Source: Gammaproteobacteria bacterium
GTDB lineage: Bacteria; Pseudomonadota; Gammaproteobacteria; Pseudomonadales; Azotimanducaceae
Assembly (NCBI GenBank): GCA_009846005.1
Contig: VXYL01000007.1
Location: 1 to 64,000, forward strand
Direction: 5' to 3'
Length of the DNA stretch: 64,000 nucleotides
The notes beneath the pieces are model-generated. The model worked only from the letters and a program-made list of their open reading frames with translations. It searched no databases and was not told the origin of the DNA. The stretch's first letter is position 1. Each line of letters begins with the position of its first letter. Positions 25,496 to 35,360 of the stretch are shown here, piece by piece. A program made the translations under genes and the position numbers.

Positions 25496-25616
25496 GGGAG
25501 ACCCTTGTGGTCTCCCGCGGTTGGCTTGGTGAGGTGCCGTAGAGGCTACCCCCTTTGGTCGCCCGCCCGCATGCGCGAAGCCGTTTGACGGGACGGGACA
25601 AGCCCGTCCCCTACGG
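25492..25616. repeat. Intergenic hairpin repeat cluster (locus 6)
   Basis: Forward unit 25492-25516 has stem GGGAGACC/GGTCTCCC with loop CTTGT, a fully compensated variant. A degenerate unit is near 25538-25565, and the inverted unit is at 25590-25616. The locus lies between convergent genes. Its left TAG (25493-25495) stops uvrA and its right TAG (complement of 25611-25613) stops the PhyH gene on the other strand. Confidence 0.85.
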
Positions 25617-26396
25617 TGGCACCACCTCTCGATCGCGTGTGATCGGAATGTTGTCCGCCTTAAAGGTACTGCGCTGTTCGATGTCGATGCAGTCCACCGA
25701 GCGATAGGCATTGATCAGGCCGATCTTGCTCGTTTCGGTGTAGTTGGAGTTCGCCCGGTGCATCACGCACGGATGGAAGATCAGCAAATCGCCCGGATGG
25801 AACTGCGGGGTCACGATACGCGGTTCGTACTTCTCGAAGCCCACAATGATGCGTTTCCTGACGGGCCAGCCGGGCATCTCGACGTAGCCGCGCTCGAACA
25901 ACCCGTCGCGGTGACTGCCCGGGACCAGCGACGTACCGCCCGTGTCGGGGCCCATGTCGCCGAGGTAGGTCAGCGCGGACGACAGCTTGTAGTTCGACAG
26001 CGGGATGTAGTCGGGCGCGTCCTGGTGCCAGCCCTGGAAGTCGAAGTTCATCATCGCGGGCTTCACGACCGTCGCCGACTGGAACGCGTCGATGTCGTTG
26101 TCGTACAGCTCGCAGAAAACCGTTGCGAGCCGCGGGTTGCGCATGTGGGCGTCGAGACGGGGGTGCCGAAGGAAGATGTCGTTGTAGTAGTAGACCCGCT
26201 TGGGGTTCAGCGCGTCGCCGGCCGCCGTGGTCCACGGATCGAAACCGACGCCGCGCATGCCGCGCTTCGCACTACGAAGGATCCGGGAGGTCGCGTCCCG
26301 GAGCTCGGTGACTTCGGTGACGTCGAAGAAACCCCGAAGGATCAGGAAGCCGTCGCGCTCAAAACTCCCGATTTCGCTTTGGTCAAGCAAACCCAT
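25611..26396 (-). CDS. Phytanoyl-CoA dioxygenase (PhyH) family protein
   Basis: A 261-residue PhyH dioxygenase. Ligands H124-Q-D126 (QGWHQDAPDY), distal His in HPCVMHRANSN, conserved loop GGTSLVPGSHRDGL. N-terminus MGLLDQSEIGSFERDGFLILRGFF is typical (E-x-D-G-F-x-x-x-R-G-x-x). It starts 19 bases after the end of another PhyH gene, so the two form a tandem pair. The stop codon is supplied by the hairpin repeat. Confidence 0.87.
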   Translation of the reverse strand: MGLLDQSEIGSFERDGFLILRGFFDVTEVTELRDATSRILRSAKRGMRGVGFDPWTTAAGDALNPKRVYYYNDIFLRHPRLDAHMRNPRLATVFCELYDNDIDAFQSATVVKPAMMNFDFQGWHQDAPDYIPLSNYKLSSALTYLGDMGPDTGGTSLVPGSHRDGLFERGYVEMPGWPVRKRIIVGFEKYEPRIVTPQFHPGDLLIFHPCVMHRANSNYTETSKIGLINAYRSVDCIDIEQRSTFKADNIPITRDREVVPP

Positions 26397-26415
26397 GCTG
26401 TGGGGGTTGGACGCT

Positions 26416-27651
26416 CTAGCCGCCGGGACTGCCGTGCCGCCGTTCGCCGCTGCCGCCCATTCGCTTGGCGGCCGCCCGGCGCTCGGCACCCAGTGGATGC
26501 ATGACGCCGGCGCCCGGTGGCCAGACACCGGGTTCCGCCTTGATGTGCCGGCACAGATGCTTGCCGTGGGGCGTGAGCGTCTCCCATATCGCGTGGGGCA
26601 TCGTTTTCTTGTGCTGCGAACCGAGCCACGGTGCACCGTATTCGACGTTCGGAAGCGAGCGGATTTCGCGACTTAGGTTCGGTGTCGCGCCATGCCACGC
26701 ACGGTTGTCCCGGATGACGCCGGCGCCGGCAGGCGCACCGACGAGCGTCGACAGCCGCATCCAATCGGGTTCGTCCTCGGGTGGGGGTGGGCGCATCTGC
26801 CAGGTGTGGGAGCCGAGTATCTGGCGGATCGGTCCGTTCTCCCAGGTGAGATCGCACATCGCGAAGTTGATGGTCACCACGGCCGGGCAGAAGTCGATGA
26901 TCCGGCGCCGGGTGGCGAGATCGGGTTCGTCCGAGCCTTCCTCGGTGCGGATCTCGATGCCGATGTTCTTCGCCGTCTCAAGTCGGCGTTCGGAGATCTG
27001 GTTGGCCTCCTGGACGTCGACGTGCAGGTGCTGGTACTCCACCGCGCCGGGCAGGCACAGGTCGCCACCGGCCCCGAGCACCATGTAGTCCATCGAACCG
27101 AAAATCTCGGCGAGGATCGGCGTCGTGGTGGGCAGGTCCACCATGGCCGCCCACTCCGCTTCGTGGAGCATCTGCCGTGAGGCGGACGCGGTGCCGTAGC
27201 TGTAGCGGTGGGGGAGGCGGCCGCTTTCGGTCACGTACTTGCGCTTGCCGAGACCCGGTACTTCGAGGATCTGGCGCAGGGCCTTGGCGCTGCCCCGCCG
27301 AAACGTCGCCAGGTGCTCTTCGTCGAGCAGGTCGCGAACCACCACGAAACCGTCGCGGCGGAAGATCCGGGCGGCACGTTCCACTTCGTCGGGATTGCAG
27401 ATTTCGATTCCCTGGATGCCGTTGTTGCGCCTCAGATGGTCGCGGAGTCTCTCTACGTCAGGGTGGTCGTAGACGCGCTGGCTAGGTGCGCGTAGATCGG
27501 GGACTCCGAATCCGGGCCGGCGGTCGGAAGCGGGATTGCCCTCTTCGTCAACCGTCTCGTTTACGGGCGTGTGTGCGTCCCAGCCGACGGTCGTGTCGCC
27601 GTAGACCTCGAGCGTTTCGAGTTCCTCCAGCACCCGGGATGATTCGGCCAT
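26416..27651 (-). CDS. Long PhyH-like dioxygenase
   Basis: A roughly 411-residue protein, longer than its neighbours. It has a ~90-residue N-terminal extension before the PhyH start AARIFRRDGFVVVRDLLDEEHL. Ligands H210-V-D212 (YQHLHVDVQEAN), distal His in DNRAWHGATPN, arginine in SREIRSLPNVEYGAP. GGGGGAGAG precedes ATG at 27651. First gene of a two-gene PhyH operon. Substrate unknown. Confidence 0.8.
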   Translation of the reverse strand: MAESSRVLEELETLEVYGDTTVGWDAHTPVNETVDEEGNPASDRRPGFGVPDLRAPSQRVYDHPDVERLRDHLRRNNGIQGIEICNPDEVERAARIFRRDGFVVVRDLLDEEHLATFRRGSAKALRQILEVPGLGKRKYVTESGRLPHRYSYGTASASRQMLHEAEWAAMVDLPTTTPILAEIFGSMDYMVLGAGGDLCLPGAVEYQHLHVDVQEANQISERRLETAKNIGIEIRTEEGSDEPDLATRRRIIDFCPAVVTINFAMCDLTWENGPIRQILGSHTWQMRPPPPEDEPDWMRLSTLVGAPAGAGVIRDNRAWHGATPNLSREIRSLPNVEYGAPWLGSQHKKTMPHAIWETLTPHGKHLCRHIKAEPGVWPPGAGVMHPLGAERRAAAKRMGGSGERRHGSPGG

Positions 27652-27807
27652 CTCTCCCCCGCCGACCGCAGATTGGCGACCGATGATATTGGAATCAGGC
27701 GCAGCGCGCACAGAACCGGCGGCTCATGGTTCTTTCGTAGCGGCGTGCACGACACGAGTCCCGTCGCGGCGTAGTATCGAAAGGATCGGCATTTACGGGG
27801 ATCGACG

Positions 27808-29337
27808 ATGAATCGCGATTCACGCACCTGGAAACGGTTGGATCGCCGCCTGTTCAGCCTGCCTGTGGCGGCTACCGTGCTGGCGATGTTCGGATGTGAC
27901 GCGTCCAGAGATTCCGAGAACGCGCAAGCGACCTCCGCCGACGACCATTGGAAGATTGTCCAGGCCTACATCGATACGGACACGGCGTGGCATGCAAAGA
28001 CCGACGAGATATTCCGGGCGGACTATCCGGATGAAGAGAGGGAGCGTCGGCTCATGGAGGAACGCGGGGAGCATCCCGACATCATGCTGGCGGTCACCGC
28101 CGCTAGGGCCATTGTCGACGCGGGGGGCGACCGCGTGCTCGATGCCGCCAAGTTCCTGGTGGAGCACCCGCGCAACCTGTCTTCCACGGAGGATCAGGAC
28201 ATCGAATTCGGCATCGTGGCGCTCAAGTCGCTGGTCGGGCCCGATTGGTCACGGGTGGAAAGGCTAAGGAACGATCAAGACGAATGGCTGCTGCGGTACA
28301 ACGAGATCAATGACGCCGACCTCCCCGACGAGGAAAAGCGGGCGCGCAGGGATGAGTTGGGAGACGTTCCCGAAGATACGGCTGCCGTTGCCGCGGCGCT
28401 TGCGATCGTGGAACTCGGCGCCGAGCACGAGCATGGGGCAGAAGCTGCGGAGTTCCTGATCAAACCGGGGGCGGGGCCACCGTCCCCGGAGACTGCGCTG
28501 ATGGCGGCGAAGGCCGCGTTGGATCACTTGCCGGACTACGACAACTGGACGCACGTTTTCTCTTGGCTGGACGGCGTGCGCCCGTGGGACACAACCGGCG
28601 GTGTCTACGAGTTCATCGCCGAGATGGCGGCGAACGCAAGCGACCCGGTTGATCGCGCCACCGCACGCTATTTCGCGGCGGCGGCCTTGATGGACAACTT
28701 GGGCAGGGGTTCCGTTACGCCGGATAAGCGCGATGACCTGCGTCGACGGGCATTGGGGCATGCAATTGGGTTGAGCCACGGGGTCGAGGAGGAGTCGTTC
28801 GTCAGGGAGCTCACCGTAGGTGGCGAATCGGTGACCAAGACGCTTGCCGAGACGGAGGCGATGCTCGTTCACGGCATCCGACATGCAACGACGGGCGGAA
28901 CGTTGGCGGACGAGATTGGGCGGCGTTTGGACGGCAGCGAAGAGAAGCTCTCCGCCTACGCCGGCAAGGTCGTGCTGTTGGATTTCTGGGCGACTTGGTG
29001 CGGACCGTGCATAGGCGCCCTCCCGCAACTCCGCGAGTTGGCGGCAGCGTATCCCACCGATCACTTCGAGATCCTCGCGATCAGCGTCGACGAAGAGGTC
29101 GAGACGGTTGTCGAGTTCTTGGAAGAAGAGCCCATGCCCTGGGCGCATTGGCACATCGGCGTCGGTAGCGAACTCGGCAGGAGCTGGCAGATCCGCAGGT
29201 ATCCGACGTACATGGTTGTCGACGTCGATGGCACGATTCTCAGCCGCGGCGCGACGCTCGAGGAATCCACGACGCTGATCGAAGGGGCGCTCAGTGAGTT
29301 GCCTCCGGCTGCATCGCCTCCGACGTCGGAGGCGTAG
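27808..29337 (+). CDS. Lipoprotein with C-terminal TlpA-like thioredoxin domain
   Basis: A 509-residue protein. N-terminal [13 protein letters not shown] gives a lipobox, so it is a lipoprotein facing the periplasm. Residues ~40-370 are acidic and helical with two copies of a similar block: [27 protein letters not shown] mirrors [23 protein letters not shown], suggesting an internal duplication. The last ~140 residues form a TlpA/ResA domain with FWATWCGPC near residue 397 and cis-proline [12 protein letters not shown] thiol-disulfide exchange role in the envelope is likely. It is followed by a serine hydrolase. Confidence 0.82.
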   Translation: MNRDSRTWKRLDRRLFSLPVAATVLAMFGCDASRDSENAQATSADDHWKIVQAYIDTDTAWHAKTDEIFRADYPDEERERRLMEERGEHPDIMLAVTAARAIVDAGGDRVLDAAKFLVEHPRNLSSTEDQDIEFGIVALKSLVGPDWSRVERLRNDQDEWLLRYNEINDADLPDEEKRARRDELGDVPEDTAAVAAALAIVELGAEHEHGAEAAEFLIKPGAGPPSPETALMAAKAALDHLPDYDNWTHVFSWLDGVRPWDTTGGVYEFIAEMAANASDPVDRATARYFAAAALMDNLGRGSVTPDKRDDLRRRALGHAIGLSHGVEEESFVRELTVGGESVTKTLAETEAMLVHGIRHATTGGTLADEIGRRLDGSEEKLSAYAGKVVLLDFWATWCGPCIGALPQLRELAAAYPTDHFEILAISVDEEVETVVEFLEEEPMPWAHWHIGVGSELGRSWQIRRYPTYMVVDVDGTILSRGATLEESTTLIEGALSELPPAASPPTSEA

Positions 29338-29483
29338 CGTGGCCGCCGTTGCCGCAAACATCGCCGAAGACGACGTCCATGCCGAACTGCTGACAGGGCA
29401 TGCCGGCGTACGGATCTCGGCGTTCCGGTGGCACCGGGTCATGTGCGAAGGCGAACGACCATCCGAGTAGGCGCGACACCTTG

Positions 29484-30725
29484 ATGCGCCTTGGCGCATC
29501 GGCGGTCCTCGGGGCCGTCTCGGCAATCTCGGTCTGCGGCGGTGAGCTTCCGGTTGCCGAGGCCGAATCAGTGGGCATGTTCACGGAGCGGCTCCAGCGA
29601 ATCGACGTGGCGATGCAACGGCATATCGACGCCGGCAAGATTCAAGGCGCGGTGACCGCCGTGGCTCGCAGGGGCAAGGTGGTCCACTTCGAGGCGCACG
29701 GGTTGATGGACGTCGAGGCCGAACGCCCGATGGCCAAGGACGCGATCTTCATCATGATGTCGTCGACAAAGGCGGTTCTCGGCGTTGCGGCGATGATGAT
29801 GATCGAGGAGGGACTCATTCGTCCGAGCGATCCCGTGGGCAATTACATTCCCGAATTGGCCGACATGCAGGTGGCGGCGCTGAAGGAGCCCGCAGATGTG
29901 GACATCGGCCCGCTGCAAGTCAAGGGCAAGAACCCGCCCGCACATCGGTTGGTTCCCGCCAAGACGCCGATCACGATCCACCACCTGTTGACCCACACGT
30001 CCGGGCTCATGAGCGGCGGGTTGGGAGCGGTCGTTTCCGGTCGGGGCAAGGAAGAGCGCGGGACGCTGGCCAGCTACATTCCGACGCTTGCCGAGGTGCC
30101 CTTGGACTTCCAGCCCGGGTCTCGCAGGGCCTACAGCGGCACCACCGGGCTAGATGTCGTCGCCAGGATCATCGAGATCGTCTCCGGCATGCCGTTCAAC
30201 GAGTTCGTCCAGACGCGGATTTTGGATCCCCTGGAAATGAACGACACCCACTACAACGTGCCGCCCTCGAAGGCAGCGCGACGGGTCGTCATCCACGGTC
30301 GCGACATGTCGGGCGCAGGAGGCGTGACCACCTATTTCTCGGGCTCCTTTGGCCTCTCGAGTACAGCGAAGGACTATCTCCACTTTCAGCAGATGCTCAC
30401 CAACGGCGGCGAACTCTTCGGTCGTCGTCTGCTGAGCCCCCGTACCGTGGCGCTGATGACAAGCAACCACGTGGCCAATGTACCCGTCGCCGGGAGGAAA
30501 GGGGGACCCGGGAGGGGCGCCGGCTATGCCGTCGGGATCGTTACCGATCCGATTGCCGCGGACAGCCGGCGCAGTGCCGGGGCATTCGGCTCGGGCGGTG
30601 CGTTCGGCACCATATCCTGGTCCGACCCGGTCGAGGAAATCGCTGCGGTCATCATGTTGCAGCAACCCTACGGGCTGGCGATCTACGATTTCGAGAACGC
30701 CGTGCGGCAAGCGATCATCGATTGA
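29484..30725 (+). CDS. Serine hydrolase, beta-lactamase/PBP class C-like
   Basis: A roughly 413-residue enzyme with motifs S93-S-T-K96 (MMSSTKAVLG), Y-S-G-T-T in RRAYSGTTGLDVVA and a late GSGGAFGTISW that occupies the KTG/HxG position. It has HHLLTHTSGL, typical of EstB/6-aminohexanoate-dimer-hydrolase-like members. The start is uncertain; ATG at 29484 gives a hydrophobic leader (MRLGASAVLGAVSAISVCGG) that may be a signal or lipoprotein peptide. Substrate unknown. Confidence 0.8.
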   Translation: MRLGASAVLGAVSAISVCGGELPVAEAESVGMFTERLQRIDVAMQRHIDAGKIQGAVTAVARRGKVVHFEAHGLMDVEAERPMAKDAIFIMMSSTKAVLGVAAMMMIEEGLIRPSDPVGNYIPELADMQVAALKEPADVDIGPLQVKGKNPPAHRLVPAKTPITIHHLLTHTSGLMSGGLGAVVSGRGKEERGTLASYIPTLAEVPLDFQPGSRRAYSGTTGLDVVARIIEIVSGMPFNEFVQTRILDPLEMNDTHYNVPPSKAARRVVIHGRDMSGAGGVTTYFSGSFGLSSTAKDYLHFQQMLTNGGELFGRRLLSPRTVALMTSNHVANVPVAGRKGGPGRGAGYAVGIVTDPIAADSRRSAGAFGSGGAFGTISWSDPVEEIAAVIMLQQPYGLAIYDFENAVRQAIID

Positions 30726-30766
30726 TCGATCGCGCGGGGCAGTCGTATTCCTCGTACTAGGCAGCC

Positions 30767-31696
30767 CTATCGAAGCAGAAGCACAAGCACGATTCCCACG
30801 ACGATCAGGGTGGAACCGGCGACCTCGGCGATGCGCACGTGTTCCCGGAACACCAGCAGCGAGACGACCAAAGCGAACAGCAACTCCACCTGGCCAAGGG
30901 CGCGTACCAGGGGAGCGCTTTGCAGCGTCATGGCCGTGAACCATCCTGCCGAGGCGGTCATTCCGGTGAGGCCGACCCAGATGCTCGTGCGCCACGTTGT
31001 CGCGATGCGGCGGAGCGCTCCCGACCGTCGGCCGATCCATCCTCCCATGACGACGGTTTGTGCCGCTGTCGCGGCCAGTAGCGTGAGGGCCGCGGTGAGG
31101 ATGTAGTTGCCGTCGAGCGACAATGACGCGGCGCGATAGCACACGGCTGAAAAGGCGAAGCCTGCGCCCGCACCCATGCCGAACCAGCCGCCGGCACCGA
31201 TCCATAACGAACGTTGCGCCGCTGCAGCAGCGCGTGGCGTCCGGGGCGAAAGGAGAAGCACGCCCGCCAGGCTGATGCCGATGCCGGCAACGACTCCCCA
31301 GCTCACGCCTTCTCCGATTAGGAGAAGACTGAACGGCACCGTCTGCACGGCCTCGGTCTTGGAATAGGCCGTGCCGACCGCGAAGTTGCGGTAGCCGAAC
31401 GATCGGATCAGCGCCACCGTCCCGGCAATCTGCGCCATGCCGCCGGCCACGGCGAACGCGAGAAAACGACCGTTCAGCGGCGGCAGCTCCACGCCGGCCG
31501 CAACGAGGATCAGAACGTACGCCAGGGCGAAAGGCAGCGCGAAGCAGAAGCGCACGTAGCTGGCCTCGGTGGCGTCGAGCTGTTCGGTGAGTTTCTTCTG
31601 CAAGGCCGAACGCGCATTCTGCAGGCCAGCCGCCAGCAGCGTAATCGCGATCCACGGCTCCACGGCTACCTGCGCGACCGAGATGAGGGCGGACAT
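30767..31696 (-). CDS. EamA/DMT-family transporter
   Basis: A 309-residue protein with about ten hydrophobic segments and two EamA repeats. Recognisable parts are VALIRSFGYRNFAVGTAYSKTEAVQ in the first and APLVRALGQVELLFALVVSLLVFREHV in the second. It follows a TonB-dependent receptor gene after 24 bases on the same strand and is likely co-transcribed. That placement suggests inner-membrane transport of what the receptor brings in, or export of a related metabolite. Confidence 0.85.
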   Translation of the reverse strand: MSALISVAQVAVEPWIAITLLAAGLQNARSALQKKLTEQLDATEASYVRFCFALPFALAYVLILVAAGVELPPLNGRFLAFAVAGGMAQIAGTVALIRSFGYRNFAVGTAYSKTEAVQTVPFSLLLIGEGVSWGVVAGIGISLAGVLLLSPRTPRAAAAAQRSLWIGAGGWFGMGAGAGFAFSAVCYRAASLSLDGNYILTAALTLLAATAAQTVVMGGWIGRRSGALRRIATTWRTSIWVGLTGMTASAGWFTAMTLQSAPLVRALGQVELLFALVVSLLVFREHVRIAEVAGSTLIVVGIVLVLLLR

Positions 31697-31720
31697 CCAT
31701 AGGGGCTTGAGAGCCGGCCG

Positions 31721-34462
31721 TCAGCCAGAGGACCAACTCGCCTGCAAATAGACCAACGCGCCCTGCCACGGGGTGACGGAGTCGCTGCGGTAGATTCGCC
31801 CGCAGCAGACCTCGAATTCCCCTCGGTCCGGGTAGTTGTCGAAGACGTTCTGCACGCCCGCTTTGAGGGCGAACTTCTCACGCCAGGTTCGGGTCAGTTC
31901 GACATCCACCATGACTTCCCGACCGAACGTCTGGATTGTCTCGAGCGATGCGTTGAGGGTGTTCTTGTACTCGCCGTAGTAGCGGGCGCGCAGCAGCAGG
32001 TCGAAGCGAGAGACCCCATGGACCGCCGTGACCACGCCGCGGGTTACGGGGACGCCCTTCTCGACATCGTGCTCGGCTTCGGCGTCCACGAACCGACCGC
32101 GGTCGAGGATGCGGGTGCGGTTGACGTTGAACGCGGCGTTCAGTGTCGTGCTGCCGAGGGACGAGTCGAACGTCCAACTGGCGACGAGGTCGACACCGCT
32201 GGTCGCGGTCTGCACGTCGTTGGTGAAGAAGCGGACCTGGGCGATGTCGTTGGCACCCGGCACGCCTAGGCGCATGAGTTCTGCGGCTTCGTCCGGCCCG
32301 ACGGCGAACTGCGACGACAGCACGATGCGGTCGTCGAGCCGTATCCGATACAGGTCAGCGGTCAGCGTGAACCGTTCAAAGGGCGTGGTCGCGAATCCCA
32401 GAGTCCAGGACCGCGACCGCTCGGGGTCCAGCGGCTGCCCGCCGAAGAGCGCCGCCGCCGGGTGCGTTGACGGAAACACGCCCTCCGCCCTTGGGAAGCC
32501 GTTGGGGTCGATGCGGGTGGAGACGTTCGTGGTGGCGAGTTGACCGGGCGTCGGGGCACGGAACCCGGTGCCGAGGGAGGCGCGCAGGTTGATGTTGTCG
32601 GTCGCCTTATAGCGGGTCGCCAGCTTCCAGATGCCGACATCGCCGAAGTCGGAGAACTTCTCGTAGCGGACGGCGACGTTGGCCAGCCAGCGCAGCGTGA
32701 GGTCGCCTTCAAGATCGACGTAGACCGCTTGGCTGTGCCGGTGGAGTTCGGAACTGAAGGCGGGCGGATAGCCGGGGAAACCGTTCGAGCCGATGGGGAG
32801 CGTGTTGTTGATCGGGTCGCCCTCGGGGCAGAGTGAACCTACAGACTCGAAACCGGGAATCCGGCACTCGATGACCGCGATGTCGTCGTCGGGATCGGCA
32901 TCGACTTCCGCTTGGGTTATCTCGAAGTTGAACGGGTCGGGTCGCCCGAACGGGCCCACTTCGTAGGATGGTCGGTCGCCGGCTTCTATGCGGTAGGTCT
33001 CGTCGCGGTACTCCATTCCGAAGGCGATGTTGACGGGGCTCGACAGTCCGAACTCCCAGGGCCAGGCGAAGTCGGCGTTCACCGCCGTTTCGCTGTTCAC
33101 CAGGTTGCCGGGGCGGAATCGTGTTGGCGTCTCGGGCCCCATCGACGGATTCATGGTGTTCGCGATGCTGTAGCGGATCTCGTCGGCGCCTCGGCTTGCG
33201 GAGAAGTCGAACATGAAGCCGTTCGCGCGTTCCGCCCGGATGCCGCTGCGGATCGCTTGGTCGACGACATCTCCCGAGAACTGCGGTGTGAAGCCCGACG
33301 GGTACAGGCTCGTCCGGGGATCGTAGATGGAACCGTCGGCGAGCCTTACCGGCAGCAGCTGGCTGACGCCGGGACGCCGGTAGAAGAACCCGCCGGTCTG
33401 GTCCTTCATCGCGAAGGTGGCGAAGCCGTAGAGTTCGACCGCCGCCAGCGGCAACGCGGCGTTGACGACCAGATTGGCTTGGCGCCGGTCCGGTTGTCCC
33501 CAGATCTGGGCAGGACTCGCCAAATCCCGGTCGCCGCCGACACGGCGGAAGTTGTCGGCGAAGCGCGTGTCGAGGTCGTCCGGAATGCCGTCGCTGCCCG
33601 GCAGCACTTGGACGATTCCGCCGCTTGGCGAGTAGGTGAACGTGAACGCATCGGGGCCGTAGTAGGTGACACCGTTCACCGTCGCTTGGCTAGCGGTCGC
33701 ATTGAGCGGCGTGATGCCGGAGGCGCCGATGGCGATGTCGTAGGGCTCGGAGCGGCTCGTCGGGGTGGAATCAGAGGCCTGGGCACCAACGTTCAGGTAG
33801 CCCGCGTCACCCAGCGGGAGGCCGATCCCCACCTCGACGGTGGCCTCTTCGCCGTCGCCCTCGGCATAGCCGCCGAGGCGGGTTCGGACGTGCAAGCCCG
33901 AGGCGTCGGTCTTCAGCTTGAAGTTGATCACGCCCGCGATGGCGTCGGAACCGTATTGCGCTGCGGCGCCGTCGCGCAGAACCTCCACGCTGTCGATGGC
34001 GATCACCGGTATGCTGCCCACGTCCGGGCCGTGGGCACCGAACCCGCCGAGTCGCATCAGCGCTGCCCGATGCCAGCGCTTGCCGTCCACCAGCACCAGC
34101 GTGTGGTGGGTGTCCAATCCGCGCAGGTGGGTTGGCCGTATGAACGACGCACCGTCCGAGATGGGCTCCCGGCGGACGCTGAACGAGGGCACGATGGCGT
34201 TCAGCACTTCGACCAGGTCGGAAGAGTTGATGCTCTCCACCTGCTCGCGGTTGAACACGTCCACGGGTACGGCCGTGTCGGCAGCGGTACGGGTGCGGAC
34301 CCGGGTGCCGACACTGACGACCACTTCCACGAGTTGGTCGGCGTTGTCTTCGTCGTCATTCGGCTCGGCAAGGACAGCGACGGCACTGGCGATCGACGCT
34401 GCTACCAGCCACCCGTGAAGATGACGGTGGTTCGAGCAGCGTACCTTGGAGCGGTCAACCAT
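31721..34462 (-). CDS. TonB-dependent outer membrane receptor
   Basis: A 913-residue receptor. After a basic N-terminus and a hydrophobic segment (LVAASIASAVAVLA) comes an acidic linker. The plug domain follows with VDVFNREQVESINSSDLVEVLNAIVPSF, VLVDGKRWHRAAL and VEVLRDGAAAQYGSDAIAGVINF. The barrel ends in a short aromatic strand (LVYLQASWSSG). The TonB box-like VVEVVVSVGTR lies near residues 46-55. It overlaps the upstream DUF169 gene by eight bases and precedes an EamA transporter. Ligand unknown. Confidence 0.92.
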   Translation of the reverse strand: MVDRSKVRCSNHRHLHGWLVAASIASAVAVLAEPNDDEDNADQLVEVVVSVGTRVRTRTAADTAVPVDVFNREQVESINSSDLVEVLNAIVPSFSVRREPISDGASFIRPTHLRGLDTHHTLVLVDGKRWHRAALMRLGGFGAHGPDVGSIPVIAIDSVEVLRDGAAAQYGSDAIAGVINFKLKTDASGLHVRTRLGGYAEGDGEEATVEVGIGLPLGDAGYLNVGAQASDSTPTSRSEPYDIAIGASGITPLNATASQATVNGVTYYGPDAFTFTYSPSGGIVQVLPGSDGIPDDLDTRFADNFRRVGGDRDLASPAQIWGQPDRRQANLVVNAALPLAAVELYGFATFAMKDQTGGFFYRRPGVSQLLPVRLADGSIYDPRTSLYPSGFTPQFSGDVVDQAIRSGIRAERANGFMFDFSASRGADEIRYSIANTMNPSMGPETPTRFRPGNLVNSETAVNADFAWPWEFGLSSPVNIAFGMEYRDETYRIEAGDRPSYEVGPFGRPDPFNFEITQAEVDADPDDDIAVIECRIPGFESVGSLCPEGDPINNTLPIGSNGFPGYPPAFSSELHRHSQAVYVDLEGDLTLRWLANVAVRYEKFSDFGDVGIWKLATRYKATDNINLRASLGTGFRAPTPGQLATTNVSTRIDPNGFPRAEGVFPSTHPAAALFGGQPLDPERSRSWTLGFATTPFERFTLTADLYRIRLDDRIVLSSQFAVGPDEAAELMRLGVPGANDIAQVRFFTNDVQTATSGVDLVASWTFDSSLGSTTLNAAFNVNRTRILDRGRFVDAEAEHDVEKGVPVTRGVVTAVHGVSRFDLLLRARYYGEYKNTLNASLETIQTFGREVMVDVELTRTWREKFALKAGVQNVFDNYPDRGEFEVCCGRIYRSDSVTPWQGALVYLQASWSSG

Positions 34463-35240
34463 AGCTCACGCTCATCCCGGCCCGCACGTCGTTGTTGATT
34501 CCGTACTGCGGAATGGGATAGCGCAAGCCGTTGCGCGACAGGCGATCGAGCCCTTCGATGATCTTGGGGAGAAAGGCGGGCGGAATCGCCATCAGGAGTT
34601 CGTCCTCCATCACGCCACCGTAGCGGCGTTCGGCGAAGCAGGGGATCGACAGGCTCGGCTCGCCGGTCGCCAACGCCCGGCCCCAGGAGTCGGCACACGC
34701 GGACTCTCCCACGCAGCCCCATTCGAGTTTCTTGTAGCCCGTCCACTGCAGGCCGTTGATGAACAGGATCATCTGCGCGGGCGTGGCGTAGATGAGCGCG
34801 ATATCGGGCGGATTGAGCCAGCCGCTCGCCAGCGGACTCACGGCTAGGGCGACATGTGCGCCAAAGGGTGCGAGATCCATCGCCTGCTGGTGCTTGGTGG
34901 CTTCGACGTCGTTCTCGTACCAAACGCCTGCCATGTTCTTGCCCGCGAGCCAATCTTCGCTTCGGGGTGCGAGCCCAACCACGGTACGGCATTGATCACC
35001 CACGAGGTCTTCCGCCGTGATGCCCACGGTCCAGCCGTTGCGGCTCGCCTGGCCGACGATTTGATCCGTGGTGTGTATGTTCTTGGGTCGCCGGATGCGT
35101 GGCACCGCTTCCATTTCCTCGACGGTCTTGAAGAGCTTCATGCCGATGGCCGTAGTGCGCAGGCGCAGATAACGGTTGAGTTGATTGACTAGGTCCTGCC
35201 AGTCGATGTTCGTAAGATCGGTGGCGATAACGTCGCTCAT
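34455..35240 (-). CDS. DUF169 domain-containing protein
   Basis: A 261-residue protein recognised as DUF169: WQDLVNQLNRYLRLRTTAIGMKLF at the start, then VGQASRNGWTVGITAEDLVGD, SPLASGWLNPPDIALIYATPAQMILFINGLQ and a Cys-containing region (WGCVGESACADS, PCFAERRYGG). No signal peptide, so cytoplasmic. Function of the family is unknown. GGAG nine bases before the ATG at 35240 fixes the start. First gene of a DUF169-TonB receptor-EamA operon, which hints at handling of an imported cofactor, metal complex or organic ligand. Confidence 0.8.
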   Translation of the reverse strand: MSDVIATDLTNIDWQDLVNQLNRYLRLRTTAIGMKLFKTVEEMEAVPRIRRPKNIHTTDQIVGQASRNGWTVGITAEDLVGDQCRTVVGLAPRSEDWLAGKNMAGVWYENDVEATKHQQAMDLAPFGAHVALAVSPLASGWLNPPDIALIYATPAQMILFINGLQWTGYKKLEWGCVGESACADSWGRALATGEPSLSIPCFAERRYGGVMEDELLMAIPPAFLPKIIEGLDRLSRNGLRYPIPQYGINNDVRAGMSVSYG

Positions 35241-35360
35241 TGGTTTTGCTCCGCTCTTGGGCGGCCCCAATCTACTTTGATTGGAGACGGCTAAGGGAGC
35301 TTGTGCGGCGATTTCGCGATTGCTATTTTGTTAGCAGGGCGGTTGGCCTTGGGAAACCCG

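Noticed and set aside
35301-35360. Earlier TTG/GTG-type start of the beta-sandwich protein at 35301
   Set aside because: The signal peptide starts cleanly at the ATG at 35361; the upstream 20 codons add a second hydrophobic stretch without support.
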